A stretch of 64,000 nucleotides of DNA from NCBI RefSeq assembly GCF_003046185.1, contig NZ_PZZL01000001.1, positions 62,001 through 126,000 on the forward strand. The letters run 5' to 3'. Every line of letters begins with the position of its first letter. Positions within the stretch are counted from its first letter, which is position 1. A model generated the notes under the pieces. That model had not been told where the DNA came from. It made no database searches and saw only the letters and a list, made by a program, of their open reading frames with translations. The translations under genes were made by a program, and so were the position numbers. This DNA is from Phreatobacter oligotrophus. Its GTDB lineage: Bacteria; Pseudomonadota; Alphaproteobacteria; Rhizobiales; Phreatobacteraceae. Positions 16,836 through 25,306 of this stretch are shown one piece after another.

Positions 16836-17708
16836 ATGTCCCCCATGCTCTTCGGCGTTCCCTACGACCAACTCGCCATTCTCGCCGTCGGCCTGCTCGC
16901 CGCCGGCGCCGTGACGGGCATCCTCGCCGGCGTCTTCGGGGTCGGTGGCGGCGCGGTCATCGTGCCGGTGCTCTACGAGCTCTTCGGCGTGGTCGGCGTG
17001 CCGGTTGAGCTGCGCATGCCGCTCTGCGTTGGCACCTCGCTCGCCATCATCATCCCGACGTCGATCCGCTCGTTCCAGGCGCACCGGGCCAAGGGCGCCG
17101 TGGACATGGACATCCTGAAGGCCTGGGCCGTTCCCGTCATTGTCGGCGTCATCGTCGGCTCGGTGATCGCCCGCTATGCGCCGCCCGGCGTCTTCAAGGC
17201 CGTCTTCGTCCTGGTCGCCGGCCTCTCCGCCTGGCGCCTGCTCACCGGCAAGGAGCTGAACTTCGGCACCGGCATGCCCGGCCCGACCGGCATGGTCGTC
17301 TCCGGCGGCATCATCGGCGTGCTGTCGAGCCTCATGGGCATCGGCGGCGGCCAGCTCGGCAACCTCGTGATGATGGCCTATGGCCGCAGCATCCATAATG
17401 CCGTGGCGACCTCCTCCGGCCTCGGCGTACTCATCTCCATCCCCGGCGCGCTCGGCTTCATCTATGCCGGCTGGCCCAAGGCGGCGGAGTTTCCGAACGT
17501 CGCGGCGATCCAGTTTCCCTTCGCCCTCGGCTATGTCTCGCTGATCGGCTTCCTGCTGTTCATCCCGACATCCATGTGGACCGCCCCGCTGGGCGCGCGC
17601 CTCGCCCACGCCCTGCCGAAGCGCAAGCTCGAGCTGTCCTTCGGCATCTTCCTGCTGATCGTCTGTCTGCGCTTCGTCTGGGACCTCGTGACGCGCGGCG
17701 CCGCCTGA
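16836..17708 (+). CDS. TauE/SafE-family anion exporter
   Basis: A 290-residue inner-membrane protein with about eight helices. The two family repeats are visible: GILAGVFGVGGGAVIVPVL near the N-terminus and GGIIGVLSSLMGIGGGQLG in the middle. TauE/SafE proteins are thought to export sulfite, sulfoacetate or related organic anions. It is not beside a sulfonate-degrading gene; the sulfolactate genes lie 27 kb away. It stops 2 bases before the convergent CoA-ligase-like gene. The preceding 270 bases show no further gene. Confidence 0.88.
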   Translation: MSPMLFGVPYDQLAILAVGLLAAGAVTGILAGVFGVGGGAVIVPVLYELFGVVGVPVELRMPLCVGTSLAIIIPTSIRSFQAHRAKGAVDMDILKAWAVPVIVGVIVGSVIARYAPPGVFKAVFVLVAGLSAWRLLTGKELNFGTGMPGPTGMVVSGGIIGVLSSLMGIGGGQLGNLVMMAYGRSIHNAVATSSGLGVLISIPGALGFIYAGWPKAAEFPNVAAIQFPFALGYVSLIGFLLFIPTSMWTAPLGARLAHALPKRKLELSFGIFLLIVCLRFVWDLVTRGAA

Positions 17709-17710
17709 TC

Positions 17711-19135
17711 TCAGCGGGCCGCAAGCGCCCGCAACCGGGCGCGGTCGGGCTTGCCGAGCGCCGCCCGCGGCATGGTCTCCAGAAACAGGATGCGCCGCGG
17801 GGCCAGCGTCTCGCTGCGGCTGCGGCAATGGGCGATGATCGCCTCGGCGCTCACCGGTTCCCGCGGCACGATGGCGAGCCAGATTTCGGCGATCCCTGAC
17901 CCGTCCGTCTTGGCGAAGGCCACCGCCTCGGCGACGGCCGGGTGCCCCGCCACCAGCTCCTCGACGCGCTCCGGCGCGACCTTGGTGCCGCCGGCATTGA
18001 TGACGTCGTCGGCACGGCCGACGATGACCAGCATCCCGTCATCGGTGACGTGGCCAAGATCGCCCGGATAGAACCAGTCCGGGGTCGTGTCGGCCTCGAT
18101 GCCAGAGCCGAGGAGCGGGCGCCCGCCGCCCTCGATCAGGATGCGAACCCGTCCGACAGTGCCCGCGGGCACCGGCGCGCCGGCATCATCGACGATCTCG
18201 AGGCTCCGGCCGGGGATGACCCACCCGACGCAGCCGGGCACGCTGTCGATCGCCGCGCCATTGGCCATGGCGGTGCGGCCGGCTTCCGTCGATCCGTAGA
18301 TGACGAGGAGGTTCTGGCAGAGCCGCTCGCGGATGGTCCGGGCGAAGGACGGCGTCACCTGGCCGCCGCCGCATTTGACGAGGCGGAGCGAGGTGAGCGA
18401 GGCCGGCACCGCGTCCAGGGCCGCGATCATGGCTGCGAGCTGGTTCGGCGAGCCGAGGATCGTGCCCATCTGGTAGAGGTCGATCATCCGCAGCGCGTCC
18501 TCCGCCGAGGAGGCGACGCCCAGCGTGCGCGCCGCAACCAGCGTGCGGGCCGATTGCGAGAGCGCCCAGAGCGAGGTGAAGCCGACCAGCATGAGGTCGC
18601 GCTCCGTTCCGGGAGCGGGCTGGTAGCGATAGAGATCGTGCAGCCGCCGGTCGAATTCGCCGACGGAGAGCGGAATGAGCTTGGTCGTCCCGGTCGTCCC
18701 CGAGGTCGGGGCGATGATGGCGAGGCGGTTCGGATCGGAGGCGCCGGGATCGACGGCATAGGCCGCGCCCGAGGGCTGGAACCAGTCGTCCCCCGCGACG
18801 ATCATCCGCATGCCCGCCGGGACGAGGCCGGGGCTTTCGCCGATGAGGGCGACGGCATCGATCATCGGCATGGCGAGGGCGCTGCCTGGGGCGATGGGCA
18901 TGATGACGATGCCGAGCCGCATCAGGGCGAAGGCGACGGCAACGAAGCGGACGGGATTGTCGATGGCGAGCAGCACCCGGTCGCCCGGCTTGACGCCCGC
19001 GGCGAGGACGCGGGCGCTGACGGCGTGGATGGCATCGCCCAGCATTCCATAGGTCACGACGCGGTCCAGCGTCATGATGGCCGGGCGGCGCGGAAACAGG
19101 CGGCCATGAAACAGAACAGTATCGACGAAGGACAT
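17711..19135 (-). CDS. Class I adenylate-forming enzyme (AMP-binding ligase), second copy
   Basis: A 474-residue acyl/aryl-CoA synthetase-like protein. The phosphate loop is TSGTTGTTKLIP, which has TTK where PKG is usual; GSTEAGRTAM follows, then the hinge segment GRADDVINAGGTKVAPE and a C-terminal ALGKPDRARL with the likely catalytic Lys. It is distinct in sequence from the ligase at 8165-9628. The substrate is unknown. It is divergent from a Bug-type binding protein across about 75 bases, which hints that the ligand bound there might be the acid activated here (inference). Confidence 0.85.
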   Translation of the reverse strand: MSFVDTVLFHGRLFPRRPAIMTLDRVVTYGMLGDAIHAVSARVLAAGVKPGDRVLLAIDNPVRFVAVAFALMRLGIVIMPIAPGSALAMPMIDAVALIGESPGLVPAGMRMIVAGDDWFQPSGAAYAVDPGASDPNRLAIIAPTSGTTGTTKLIPLSVGEFDRRLHDLYRYQPAPGTERDLMLVGFTSLWALSQSARTLVAARTLGVASSAEDALRMIDLYQMGTILGSPNQLAAMIAALDAVPASLTSLRLVKCGGGQVTPSFARTIRERLCQNLLVIYGSTEAGRTAMANGAAIDSVPGCVGWVIPGRSLEIVDDAGAPVPAGTVGRVRILIEGGGRPLLGSGIEADTTPDWFYPGDLGHVTDDGMLVIVGRADDVINAGGTKVAPERVEELVAGHPAVAEAVAFAKTDGSGIAEIWLAIVPREPVSAEAIIAHCRSRSETLAPRRILFLETMPRAALGKPDRARLRALAAR

Positions 19136-19210
19136 GGTACCAGAACACGGTTTGCGCTAGTGACGAGGCCGATTTGACGGGGCTAAACCCCGTTTGCCGA
19201 TGTGATTTTG

Positions 19211-20170
19211 ATGGTTGGCATGATGAAGTCCAAAGAATTGACGCGGCGCCTGGTGATGGGCGCGCCCCTGATCCTGTCGGCGGCCAGCATAGCGCCCGCG
19301 CGCGATCTGTCCCAGCTCCGCCTCATCGTGCCTTTTTCGGCCGGCACCAACACGGATGCCATGGCCCGCCACCTCGCCGAGGCCGTGGCTCCGGCGCTCG
19401 GCGACCGGCCCGTCGTCGTCAACCGCGATGGCGCCGCGGAGACGCTGGCCTTCGCCGAACTCGCCCAAAGGCCCGCCGACGATGCGACCTTCCTGTTCGC
19501 TGCCGCAGGGCCGCTGACCGTCCATCCCCATCTGCCGCGCGAACCGCGGATCGATCCCGCCGATTACATGCCGGTCTGCCAGCTCTTCGAGCAGGATCTG
19601 ATGCTGGTGGCCTCGCCGCGCCTCGCCGTCACCGATGTCGAGGGGCTCATCGCCGCGGCCCGCGCGGCCCCCGGAACCCTCACCATCGGCCATTACGGCC
19701 CGGCCTCGGCCACCCACCTTGAACTGATAGGCTTCACGCGAGCCACCGGAATCAATGTGGTGGCGGTGCCGTACAGGTCGCACGGCCAGCTCATGGCCGA
19801 TCTCGCCAGTGGCGCGTTGCAGGCCGCCTTCACGACCCCCGGCAGTTTCGACCCGACGGTGATCCGCGGCCTGGCGCTCATCTCCGACGCGCCAGACGCG
19901 GGTGTCCCCACGACGGCGGCCGTGGGCCATCGTCCCACAGCCCGTGTTTTTGGCGGCCTGATCGCGCGCAGCGGCACCTCCTCCGACGTCGCGGCAGTAG
20001 TGGCGCGGGCCTTCGCAGCCGCCATCGCCGAGCCCCCGTTCGCCGCCCTGACCGCCCGGATGGGCATTCGCCCGATCCACGCCGGACCGGAGGCCTTTGC
20101 CCGCCGCATCAACGAAGAGAGCCTGCGGATGCAGGCTCTCCTCAAGACGCTCGACCTGGCGAGCCGCTGA
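19211..20170 (+). CDS. Bug/TctC-family periplasmic binding protein
   Basis: A binding protein of about 319 residues of the tripartite tricarboxylate transporter type. A signal peptide with TRRLVMGAPLILSAAS (Tat-like) is followed by the family start LRLIVPFSAGTNTDAMARHLAEAV. Later segments HYGPASATHLE and IVAVPYRSHGQ-like VVAVPYRSHG match Bug proteins, which bind carboxylates. No TctA or TctB membrane gene is nearby, so the partner is elsewhere or absent. The start is uncertain: GTG 19202, ATG 19211 and ATG 19220 are all in frame without a strong ribosome site. Confidence 0.82.
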   Translation: MVGMMKSKELTRRLVMGAPLILSAASIAPARDLSQLRLIVPFSAGTNTDAMARHLAEAVAPALGDRPVVVNRDGAAETLAFAELAQRPADDATFLFAAAGPLTVHPHLPREPRIDPADYMPVCQLFEQDLMLVASPRLAVTDVEGLIAAARAAPGTLTIGHYGPASATHLELIGFTRATGINVVAVPYRSHGQLMADLASGALQAAFTTPGSFDPTVIRGLALISDAPDAGVPTTAAVGHRPTARVFGGLIARSGTSSDVAAVVARAFAAAIAEPPFAALTARMGIRPIHAGPEAFARRINEESLRMQALLKTLDLASR

Positions 20171-20178
20171 CCGGAGCG

Positions 20179-20874
20179 TCAGAAGCGATAGCTCGCGCCG
20201 ACGCGGGCCTGGAACTGCGACGCCCGGGTCGGGAAGATGTAGCCGTTGTTGGTCAGGTCGGCAGCGCGGGACGAGCCGAAATCGTAGTAGAGACCCTCGA
20301 AGCGGATCGTCCAGGCCTGGCTGACCATGTACTCCGTGCCGAGGCCGACAACGAAGCCAGCCCGCAGAGAGTTTTGACGGGCGAAAGCCGGGAACCCCAC
20401 GCGATCGACGCTGACAGACGGATTGCCGAGAGCGAGACCACCCGTCACGTAGAAGAGGGCGCGATCGACGATGAGGCCGGCGCGAGCGCGGAGGCTGCCG
20501 GCGAACTGCGGCTTGCCCGTGACAAAGGTGTCTTGGGTGAAGGTCGGCGCGGAACCCGACGCTGTATTGTAGGTCAGATCAGCTTCGATGCCGACGAGGC
20601 CGGTGGGCGAGACCTGCCAGTTGTAGCCGAGATAGGCGCCGAAGACGGCGCCGGTTCCGGACAGCCGGTACACGGTGCCGGCGGGGCTGAAGGCGCCCGG
20701 ACTGCCGGAAATATCCTCCTGCATGCGGTTCGAGCCGAAGCCGACGCCGATGAGGCCGCCGACATAGGCACCGGTCCAGCCGGTGTTCGGCGCGGAGAGC
20801 CCTTGCGCCTGGACAGCTCCAGTCGACAGCGCGATCAGGCAGGCTGAGGAAAGAAGTTTGGTGCGAAAGGTCAT
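20179..20874 (-). CDS. Outer-membrane beta-barrel protein (Omp25/31-like)
   Basis: A 231-residue protein with a Sec signal peptide (MTFRTKLLSSACLIALSTG, cleavage after VQAQ at about 24). The mature part alternates polar and hydrophobic residues in strands and has the family features WTGAYVGGLIGVGFG, GAYLGYNWQ, LRARAGLIVDRALFYVTGG and a terminal GASYRF with C-terminal Phe. This fits the small porin-like Omp25/31 barrels of Rhizobiales. Whether it forms a channel is unknown. ATG 20874 has AGGG 8 bases upstream. It lies next to a beta-lactamase gene on the same strand but 156 bases apart. Confidence 0.9.
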   Translation of the reverse strand: MTFRTKLLSSACLIALSTGAVQAQGLSAPNTGWTGAYVGGLIGVGFGSNRMQEDISGSPGAFSPAGTVYRLSGTGAVFGAYLGYNWQVSPTGLVGIEADLTYNTASGSAPTFTQDTFVTGKPQFAGSLRARAGLIVDRALFYVTGGLALGNPSVSVDRVGFPAFARQNSLRAGFVVGLGTEYMVSQAWTIRFEGLYYDFGSSRAADLTNNGYIFPTRASQFQARVGASYRF

Positions 20875-21030
20875 GAGCGTGCCCTGAGGTAAGATGGTGG
20901 CACGGTACTCATGCAACGGGCAGTTACAAGGCGTGTTGCAACCCGCCCCCTCTGACAACCTGCCAGTGCGGCAGGAAAGTCACGGCAGGAGGTATCAGAA
21001 GACCGTTCTGACGGCTCCCGTGGCAGGGAA

Positions 21031-21849
21031 TTACAGGGAAAGAATGGCCAATCGGGCCAAAAGGTTACGGCCGATTTCCAGTCGCAGCGGCGCCATGCCG
21101 ATCTGCGGCATGTCCATGTTCAGCGTGAAGGCCTGGACCTGCGATTCGCGCCGAACCCAGCCGCTCCACCACCCGATCGAGGTGTGGCCCCGTTGGACGT
21201 ACCAACCGGTCTTGGCGTGGAGCGTGGCGCCGTCCCGGTTGTCGATGCGGGTGATGTCGTGGACGAGGGCCTGCGCCCTGGGTGAGGCCGGCAGCGCCAT
21301 CCGCCCCAGCCGCGCATTGAACTGCGCTTCCTCCAGCGCGCTGATCTGCAAGGGGCCGTCGAGCCAGAAGCGGTCGACCACCGTGCCGGGATCGCGGTTG
21401 CCGTAGTCCAGCCGCGCGAGCCAGTCGCGGTAGCGGGGAAGGCCGACCCGCCGCGCGACCTCCTGGAAGATCGGCACGTTGGAGATCGGCATGGCCTCGC
21501 GCAGCGACATGTCCTTGGCCCAGGCCGGCACCGCGACAGGCCCGCCGCCATAGGGCAGCACCTCGTCGGCGTCGCGCACCACGCCGGTCTCGAAGGCGAT
21601 GAGGCTGTTGGGGATCTTGAAGGTCGAGGCCGGCACGAAGCGCTGGCGCGCCCGCGCCGCCCCGACCAGCGTCCTGCGGCCGCTCTGCGCGTCGACCAGC
21701 GCGAAGCAGCCGGTGAGGCCCTTCTCGCGGAAGACCGAGAGGAGGTCGTCCCGCTCAACCGTCTCCGCGGCCTGCGAGGCGCCCGCAAGGGGCATGAGCA
21801 CCGCGGCGGTGGCGAGGGCACGGCGGGTGAGGGCAGGGGCATGCGGCAT
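21031..21849 (-). CDS. Class D (OXA-type) beta-lactamase
   Basis: A 272-residue periplasmic serine beta-lactamase. All class D motifs are present: STFK with Ser75 and Lys78, SNV (123-125), YGN (149-151), FWLDGPLQIS, and KTG (213-215), with WWSGW at 227-231. The N-terminal ALTRRALATAAVL is a Tat-like signal with cleavage after SQAA (about 28). ATG 21849 has AGGAGG 6 bases upstream, and the family-sized product supports it over a longer frame. It follows the 5'-nucleotidase gene on the same strand by 65 bases and may share its transcript. No mobile element flanks it, so it appears chromosomal and long resident. Confidence 0.93.
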   Translation of the reverse strand: MPHAPALTRRALATAAVLMPLAGASQAAETVERDDLLSVFREKGLTGCFALVDAQSGRRTLVGAARARQRFVPASTFKIPNSLIAFETGVVRDADEVLPYGGGPVAVPAWAKDMSLREAMPISNVPIFQEVARRVGLPRYRDWLARLDYGNRDPGTVVDRFWLDGPLQISALEEAQFNARLGRMALPASPRAQALVHDITRIDNRDGATLHAKTGWYVQRGHTSIGWWSGWVRRESQVQAFTLNMDMPQIGMAPLRLEIGRNLLARLAILSL

Positions 21850-21914
21850 GGAAACCTCCTGGGCTTCCCCCGGGGTGCCGCCCCTTCGCGGCATCACCGT
21901 GGCACCCGCATGGC

Positions 21915-23441
21915 TCAGCGGAGGATGATGCGGCCCTCGCGCGCCGGGGCGACGGTGCCGAGCCGGCGCATATGGGTCATCAGGTCCGAGGCAACGAGCT
22001 TGCCCTGCACGTCCTTGTCGGCCGCCCTGAGGCCGAGGCTGGTATAGCCGTCGCCGCCGCGCAGCATGAAGTCGTTGGTCGCCACCGTGTAGATGCGGTC
22101 ATCGTCGAGCGGCTGGCCGCCCACCTGCACCGAGACCACCCGGCTGCCCGACGGGCGCCGCGGGTCCACCTCCACGGTGAGGTTCGACACATGCGGGAAG
22201 CGGCCGGCGCGCTGCTCGACCTGGCTGACGCCGTTCTCCAGGGCCTGCCGCAGGTCGGCGCCCGAGACTTTCGCCACCACGGTGCGGTTGCCGAAAGGCA
22301 GCTCGCTCAAGGCGTCACGGCGGGTGAAGCGATGGCCCGCCGGATAGATGCGGTTCCCGCGGATGGCGCCCGCATTGGTCAGCCCGACATCGGCGCCGGT
22401 GGCGGCCCGCATGGCGTCGGCAATGAGGTTGCCGATGGCCTGCTCGCCGGAGCGCACCGAGGCGGTGCGCGTGTCGAGTTCGCCGGTCAGCGTGGCGATG
22501 GCGACATCGAGCTCCTCGGACAGGATCTTCTCGTAATCCGCCACCCGTGCCGCGGTCTCCGGATCCGGCACGGCCTGCCGGCTGTCATTGACGCGGAAGG
22601 CGGGGGTGAAGGTCGTCCGTGAGACCCCGTCGATGGTCACGCGGCTGATCGTCAGGTCGATGGCGGTAACGTAGTAGCCCTCCTCCGAGCTCTCGACCAT
22701 GACGGTGCGCCCGTCATAGGCGATGGCGAGGTCGTGGTCATGGCCGGTCAGCAGCACGTCAACGAGGCGCGACCGGACAATCTCGAGGTCGTCCTTCCGG
22801 TCGGTATGGGCGCAGCAGAGGATGAGCTCGGCACCCTCGCGCCGCAGCCGCGCCGCCTCGCGCCGCACCGTCTCCATCGTCGGCAGGAAACGGAAATCGC
22901 CGGTGGACGACACCTCCGGCGAATTGGGCAGGACGACACCGAAGACACCGAGTTTCACGCCGCCAAGATCGATGATCCGGCCGTCCTCGTGGCCCGGCAG
23001 CAGCGCGCCATCGGCCGCGCGCATGTTCGAGGCATACCAGGGGAAGCGCGATTCCTGCCGGCGCTTCATGTAGGCCTCAGGGCCAAAGTCGAACTCGTGA
23101 TTGCCCGGCACGAAGACATCGGGCGCGGCGATGTTGGTGAGTTCGACCGTGTGGGCGCCCTGGTCGAATCCAGACATCAGCGAGGGCGAGAACATGTCGC
23201 CGGCATGGACGTAGAGCATGGGCACGCCGCGGGCGCGCTCGGCCTTCACGATGGCGTTGAGGCGGGCGAAGCCGCCACGGCCGTTCTCGTCGCCCATCTT
23301 GTAGATGTCGTTGACCAGCAGCAGCGAGATCATCGTCCCGCGCGGGGGAGGGGTCTGCGCCTGGACCTCGCTGCCGGCGACGACGGCGAGGCCCGCACCA
23401 AGGCCGGCGGTCAGCGTGTCACGACGGGAAATCGGGCTCAT
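21915..23441 (-). CDS. 5'-nucleotidase-family metallophosphoesterase
   Basis: A 508-residue periplasmic enzyme. A Tat signal (ISRRDTLTAGLGAG) is cut after about residue 30. The metallophosphoesterase part holds NDIYKMGD, HAGDMFSPS, PGNHEFDFG and TGHDHD, which supply the two-metal ligands. The C-terminal 5'-nucleotidase domain has NAGAIRGNRIYPAG and NDFMLRGGDGYTSL. Members dephosphorylate nucleotides or hydrolyse UDP-sugars outside the cytoplasm. ATG 23441 is preferred because GAGAGG lies 6 bases before it. The preceding HN residue pattern D-I-Y replaces the more usual D-x-H, so one ligand may differ. Confidence 0.9.
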   Translation of the reverse strand: MSPISRRDTLTAGLGAGLAVVAGSEVQAQTPPPRGTMISLLLVNDIYKMGDENGRGGFARLNAIVKAERARGVPMLYVHAGDMFSPSLMSGFDQGAHTVELTNIAAPDVFVPGNHEFDFGPEAYMKRRQESRFPWYASNMRAADGALLPGHEDGRIIDLGGVKLGVFGVVLPNSPEVSSTGDFRFLPTMETVRREAARLRREGAELILCCAHTDRKDDLEIVRSRLVDVLLTGHDHDLAIAYDGRTVMVESSEEGYYVTAIDLTISRVTIDGVSRTTFTPAFRVNDSRQAVPDPETAARVADYEKILSEELDVAIATLTGELDTRTASVRSGEQAIGNLIADAMRAATGADVGLTNAGAIRGNRIYPAGHRFTRRDALSELPFGNRTVVAKVSGADLRQALENGVSQVEQRAGRFPHVSNLTVEVDPRRPSGSRVVSVQVGGQPLDDDRIYTVATNDFMLRGGDGYTSLGLRAADKDVQGKLVASDLMTHMRRLGTVAPAREGRIILR

Positions 23442-23497
23442 GGGCATCCTCTCTGCGGCGCGGACCATGCCGCCGGTGGCGTCACGCTGGCAAGCCG

Positions 23498-24208
23498 TCA
23501 GTTGCGTCCGCGCAGCACCATCCGCCCGCCGCGCACCTCGTAGCTGTCGAGGCGGTCGAGGAAGGTGTGGCCGAGAAGGCTGGTGGTGAGGGCTTCGGGC
23601 CGGGCAACGAGGGCCCTGACATTGCGCTCGACAATGGGGCCGAGCGTCACCGTGCCGATGGTCGTCGCGGCAGTCAGCGCCGACCCGTTGGCGGTCTGGA
23701 CGGGAATGGAGAAGGAGAGGGTCGCCGGATCGATGCCGGCGCGGCGGGCATCGGCGTCGGTCAGCACCAGCGCCGAGGCGCCGGTATCAACCAGCATGGG
23801 CACGGCGCGGGAGCCATTGAGGGAGACGCGCGCGACGAAGGTGGATCCACCGCTGCGAGGAACGGTCACCTCGCGGCTGCCCGTGACGCCCTCCTGGCCC
23901 ATGCCGGGGATGACATTGCCAAGGACGCGGCGGCCGACCGACTCGAACTCGTAGCGATAGGTGTAGACGACGCCGAGGACGGCGAAGATGCCGAGCCAGG
24001 CGAGGGCGGCCTGGACCGCGTCGCCGGCCCGGCCGCGGAACATGCCGAGCACCGTCGCGCCGCTGAGCGTGGCGAGCATGGTGAGGCCGACGATTGAGGC
24101 CCAGTCGCCGGCATCGAGATTGCCTTCGGCGAGGCCGCCCGAGCGGATCGCCGCGACCATCACCAAGAGGACCACGCTGACCAGGAGGATCCACAGCACC
24201 AGCCGCAT
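23498..24208 (-). CDS. TIGR02281-family clan AA aspartic protease
   Basis: A 236-residue membrane-anchored retropepsin-like protein. Three N-terminal hydrophobic segments (about 3-22, 38-58 and 66-82) precede a periplasmic domain with the catalytic MLVDTGASALVL motif and a closing LGHTFLDRL. The TIGR02281 family is widespread in Alphaproteobacteria; its physiological substrate is not established. It ends near the nucleotidase gene and is followed upstream by DUF1289 and cobS on the same strand with 3-base and 1-base spacing. Confidence 0.85.
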   Translation of the reverse strand: MRLVLWILLVSVVLLVMVAAIRSGGLAEGNLDAGDWASIVGLTMLATLSGATVLGMFRGRAGDAVQAALAWLGIFAVLGVVYTYRYEFESVGRRVLGNVIPGMGQEGVTGSREVTVPRSGGSTFVARVSLNGSRAVPMLVDTGASALVLTDADARRAGIDPATLSFSIPVQTANGSALTAATTIGTVTLGPIVERNVRALVARPEALTTSLLGHTFLDRLDSYEVRGGRMVLRGRN

Positions 24209-24211
24209 GGC

Positions 24212-24403
24212 TCAGCGCCCCGCCAGTCGCGCGAGACGGCCCGGCAGCTCCGCCATGACGGCGCGGCGGCGGACCTCGCCGATGGCCATCCAGTTGGCGA
24301 TCTCGTCGAGGCTGCGGCCACAGCCCTCGCAGATGCGCGCCTGCGGGTCGATGCGGCAGATCCGGACGCAGGGGCTGGAAACCGGCGGCAGGGGCGCGTT
24401 CAT
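24212..24403 (-). CDS. DUF1289-domain protein
   Basis: A 63-residue protein with the DUF1289 cysteine pattern: SSPCVRICRID and ICEGCGRSLDEIANW, giving four cysteines that could bind a metal or iron-sulfur centre. The function is unknown in the family. Its ATG shares one base with the stop codon of cobS (TGATG), so it is translationally coupled to it, and it precedes the aspartic protease by 3 bases. Confidence 0.85.
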   Translation of the reverse strand: MNAPLPPVSSPCVRICRIDPQARICEGCGRSLDEIANWMAIGEVRRRAVMAELPGRLARLAGR

Positions 24404-25203
24404 CAGGCAGCTCCCACTGGCACGGCGATGGCCACGAGCACCAGCAGCATGGCGATCTCGATGACCTGCTGGGTCGCGCCGGTGAGATCGCCGGTCTGGC
24501 CGCCGACATGGGCGGCAGCGAAGCGGATGGCGAGCGGCAGGATGAGCCCGGCGACACCGAAGGCGAGGAAGCCTCCGGCCACGCCCCCGGCCGGGATGAG
24601 GAGCAGGGCAAGGCCGGCCGCGATGGCGAGCGCCACATGCCAGTCCGCCGCCTGCGGACGGCCGGTCGCATAGGCGGCCCCCTCGACGCGGGCAGGATCG
24701 AGATGGACCTGCAGGCCGAGCGCCACGGTGCGCGAGGCGGCGCCGATCGCCGCCATGGCGAGCGCCGTCCGCCCGCCGCCGACCGAGGCCACCAGGGCGG
24801 CGATGCCAGCCACGCGCAGGCCAAGGCCCAGGATGAGGGCGGCGGCCCCGAAGGTCCCGATGCGGCTGTCCTTCATGATGTCGAGGCGCCGCTCGGTCGT
24901 CATGCCGCCGAAGCTGTCGGCGGAATCGGCAAGCCCATCCTCGTGGAAGGCCCCGGTCATCACCACCGCCGCCGCAACGCCAAGCAGCGCCGCGATCACC
25001 GGCGGCAGCACCAGCGAGGCGGCCAGCACCACGGCGCCGGCAAGGCCACCGAGGACGAATCCCGCCAGCGGCACCGCCCGAATGAGCCGGGTGAAGTCGG
25101 GCAGCCCATGGGGATCCTTCTCGCCCGGCAGGGCGGGCAGCGGCAGGCGCGAGAAAAAGCGCAGCGCGATGACGGTGTCGCGCCAGAGGGCTGGATTGTC
25201 CAT
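24403..25203 (-). CDS. cobS: Adenosylcobinamide-GDP ribazoletransferase
   Basis: A 266-residue inner-membrane enzyme of the last step of cobalamin assembly, joining adenosylcobinamide-GDP with alpha-ribazole. Hallmarks are RFFSRLPLP near the N-terminus, and FHEDGLADSADSFGG with DSRIGTFGAAAL, which bind metal and nucleotide. About seven hydrophobic helices follow. ATG 25203 is used; ATG 25215 is an alternative. It is divergent from cobT. I do not see a cobalamin riboswitch between them. Confidence 0.93.
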   Translation of the reverse strand: MDNPALWRDTVIALRFFSRLPLPALPGEKDPHGLPDFTRLIRAVPLAGFVLGGLAGAVVLAASLVLPPVIAALLGVAAAVVMTGAFHEDGLADSADSFGGMTTERRLDIMKDSRIGTFGAAALILGLGLRVAGIAALVASVGGGRTALAMAAIGAASRTVALGLQVHLDPARVEGAAYATGRPQAADWHVALAIAAGLALLLIPAGGVAGGFLAFGVAGLILPLAIRFAAAHVGGQTGDLTGATQQVIEIAMLLVLVAIAVPVGAA

Positions 25204-25306
25204 GGCGAATGGCATAGCCAGTGCGGCGCGCCGCCGCCAGACGGCTTGTGCGCCGATACCCGCTCTTGTTACCGCTCGCCCCCCAATTCGATTTCGAAAG
25301 CGCTCC

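Noticed and set aside
16566-17828. Upstream extension of the small exported protein to 506 codons
   Set aside because: It would run antisense through the TauE/SafE gene; the signal peptide and ribosome site place the start at 16565.
25216-25306. Cobalamin riboswitch between cobS and cobT
   Set aside because: The gap is only about 90 bases and no B12 box was found on either strand.
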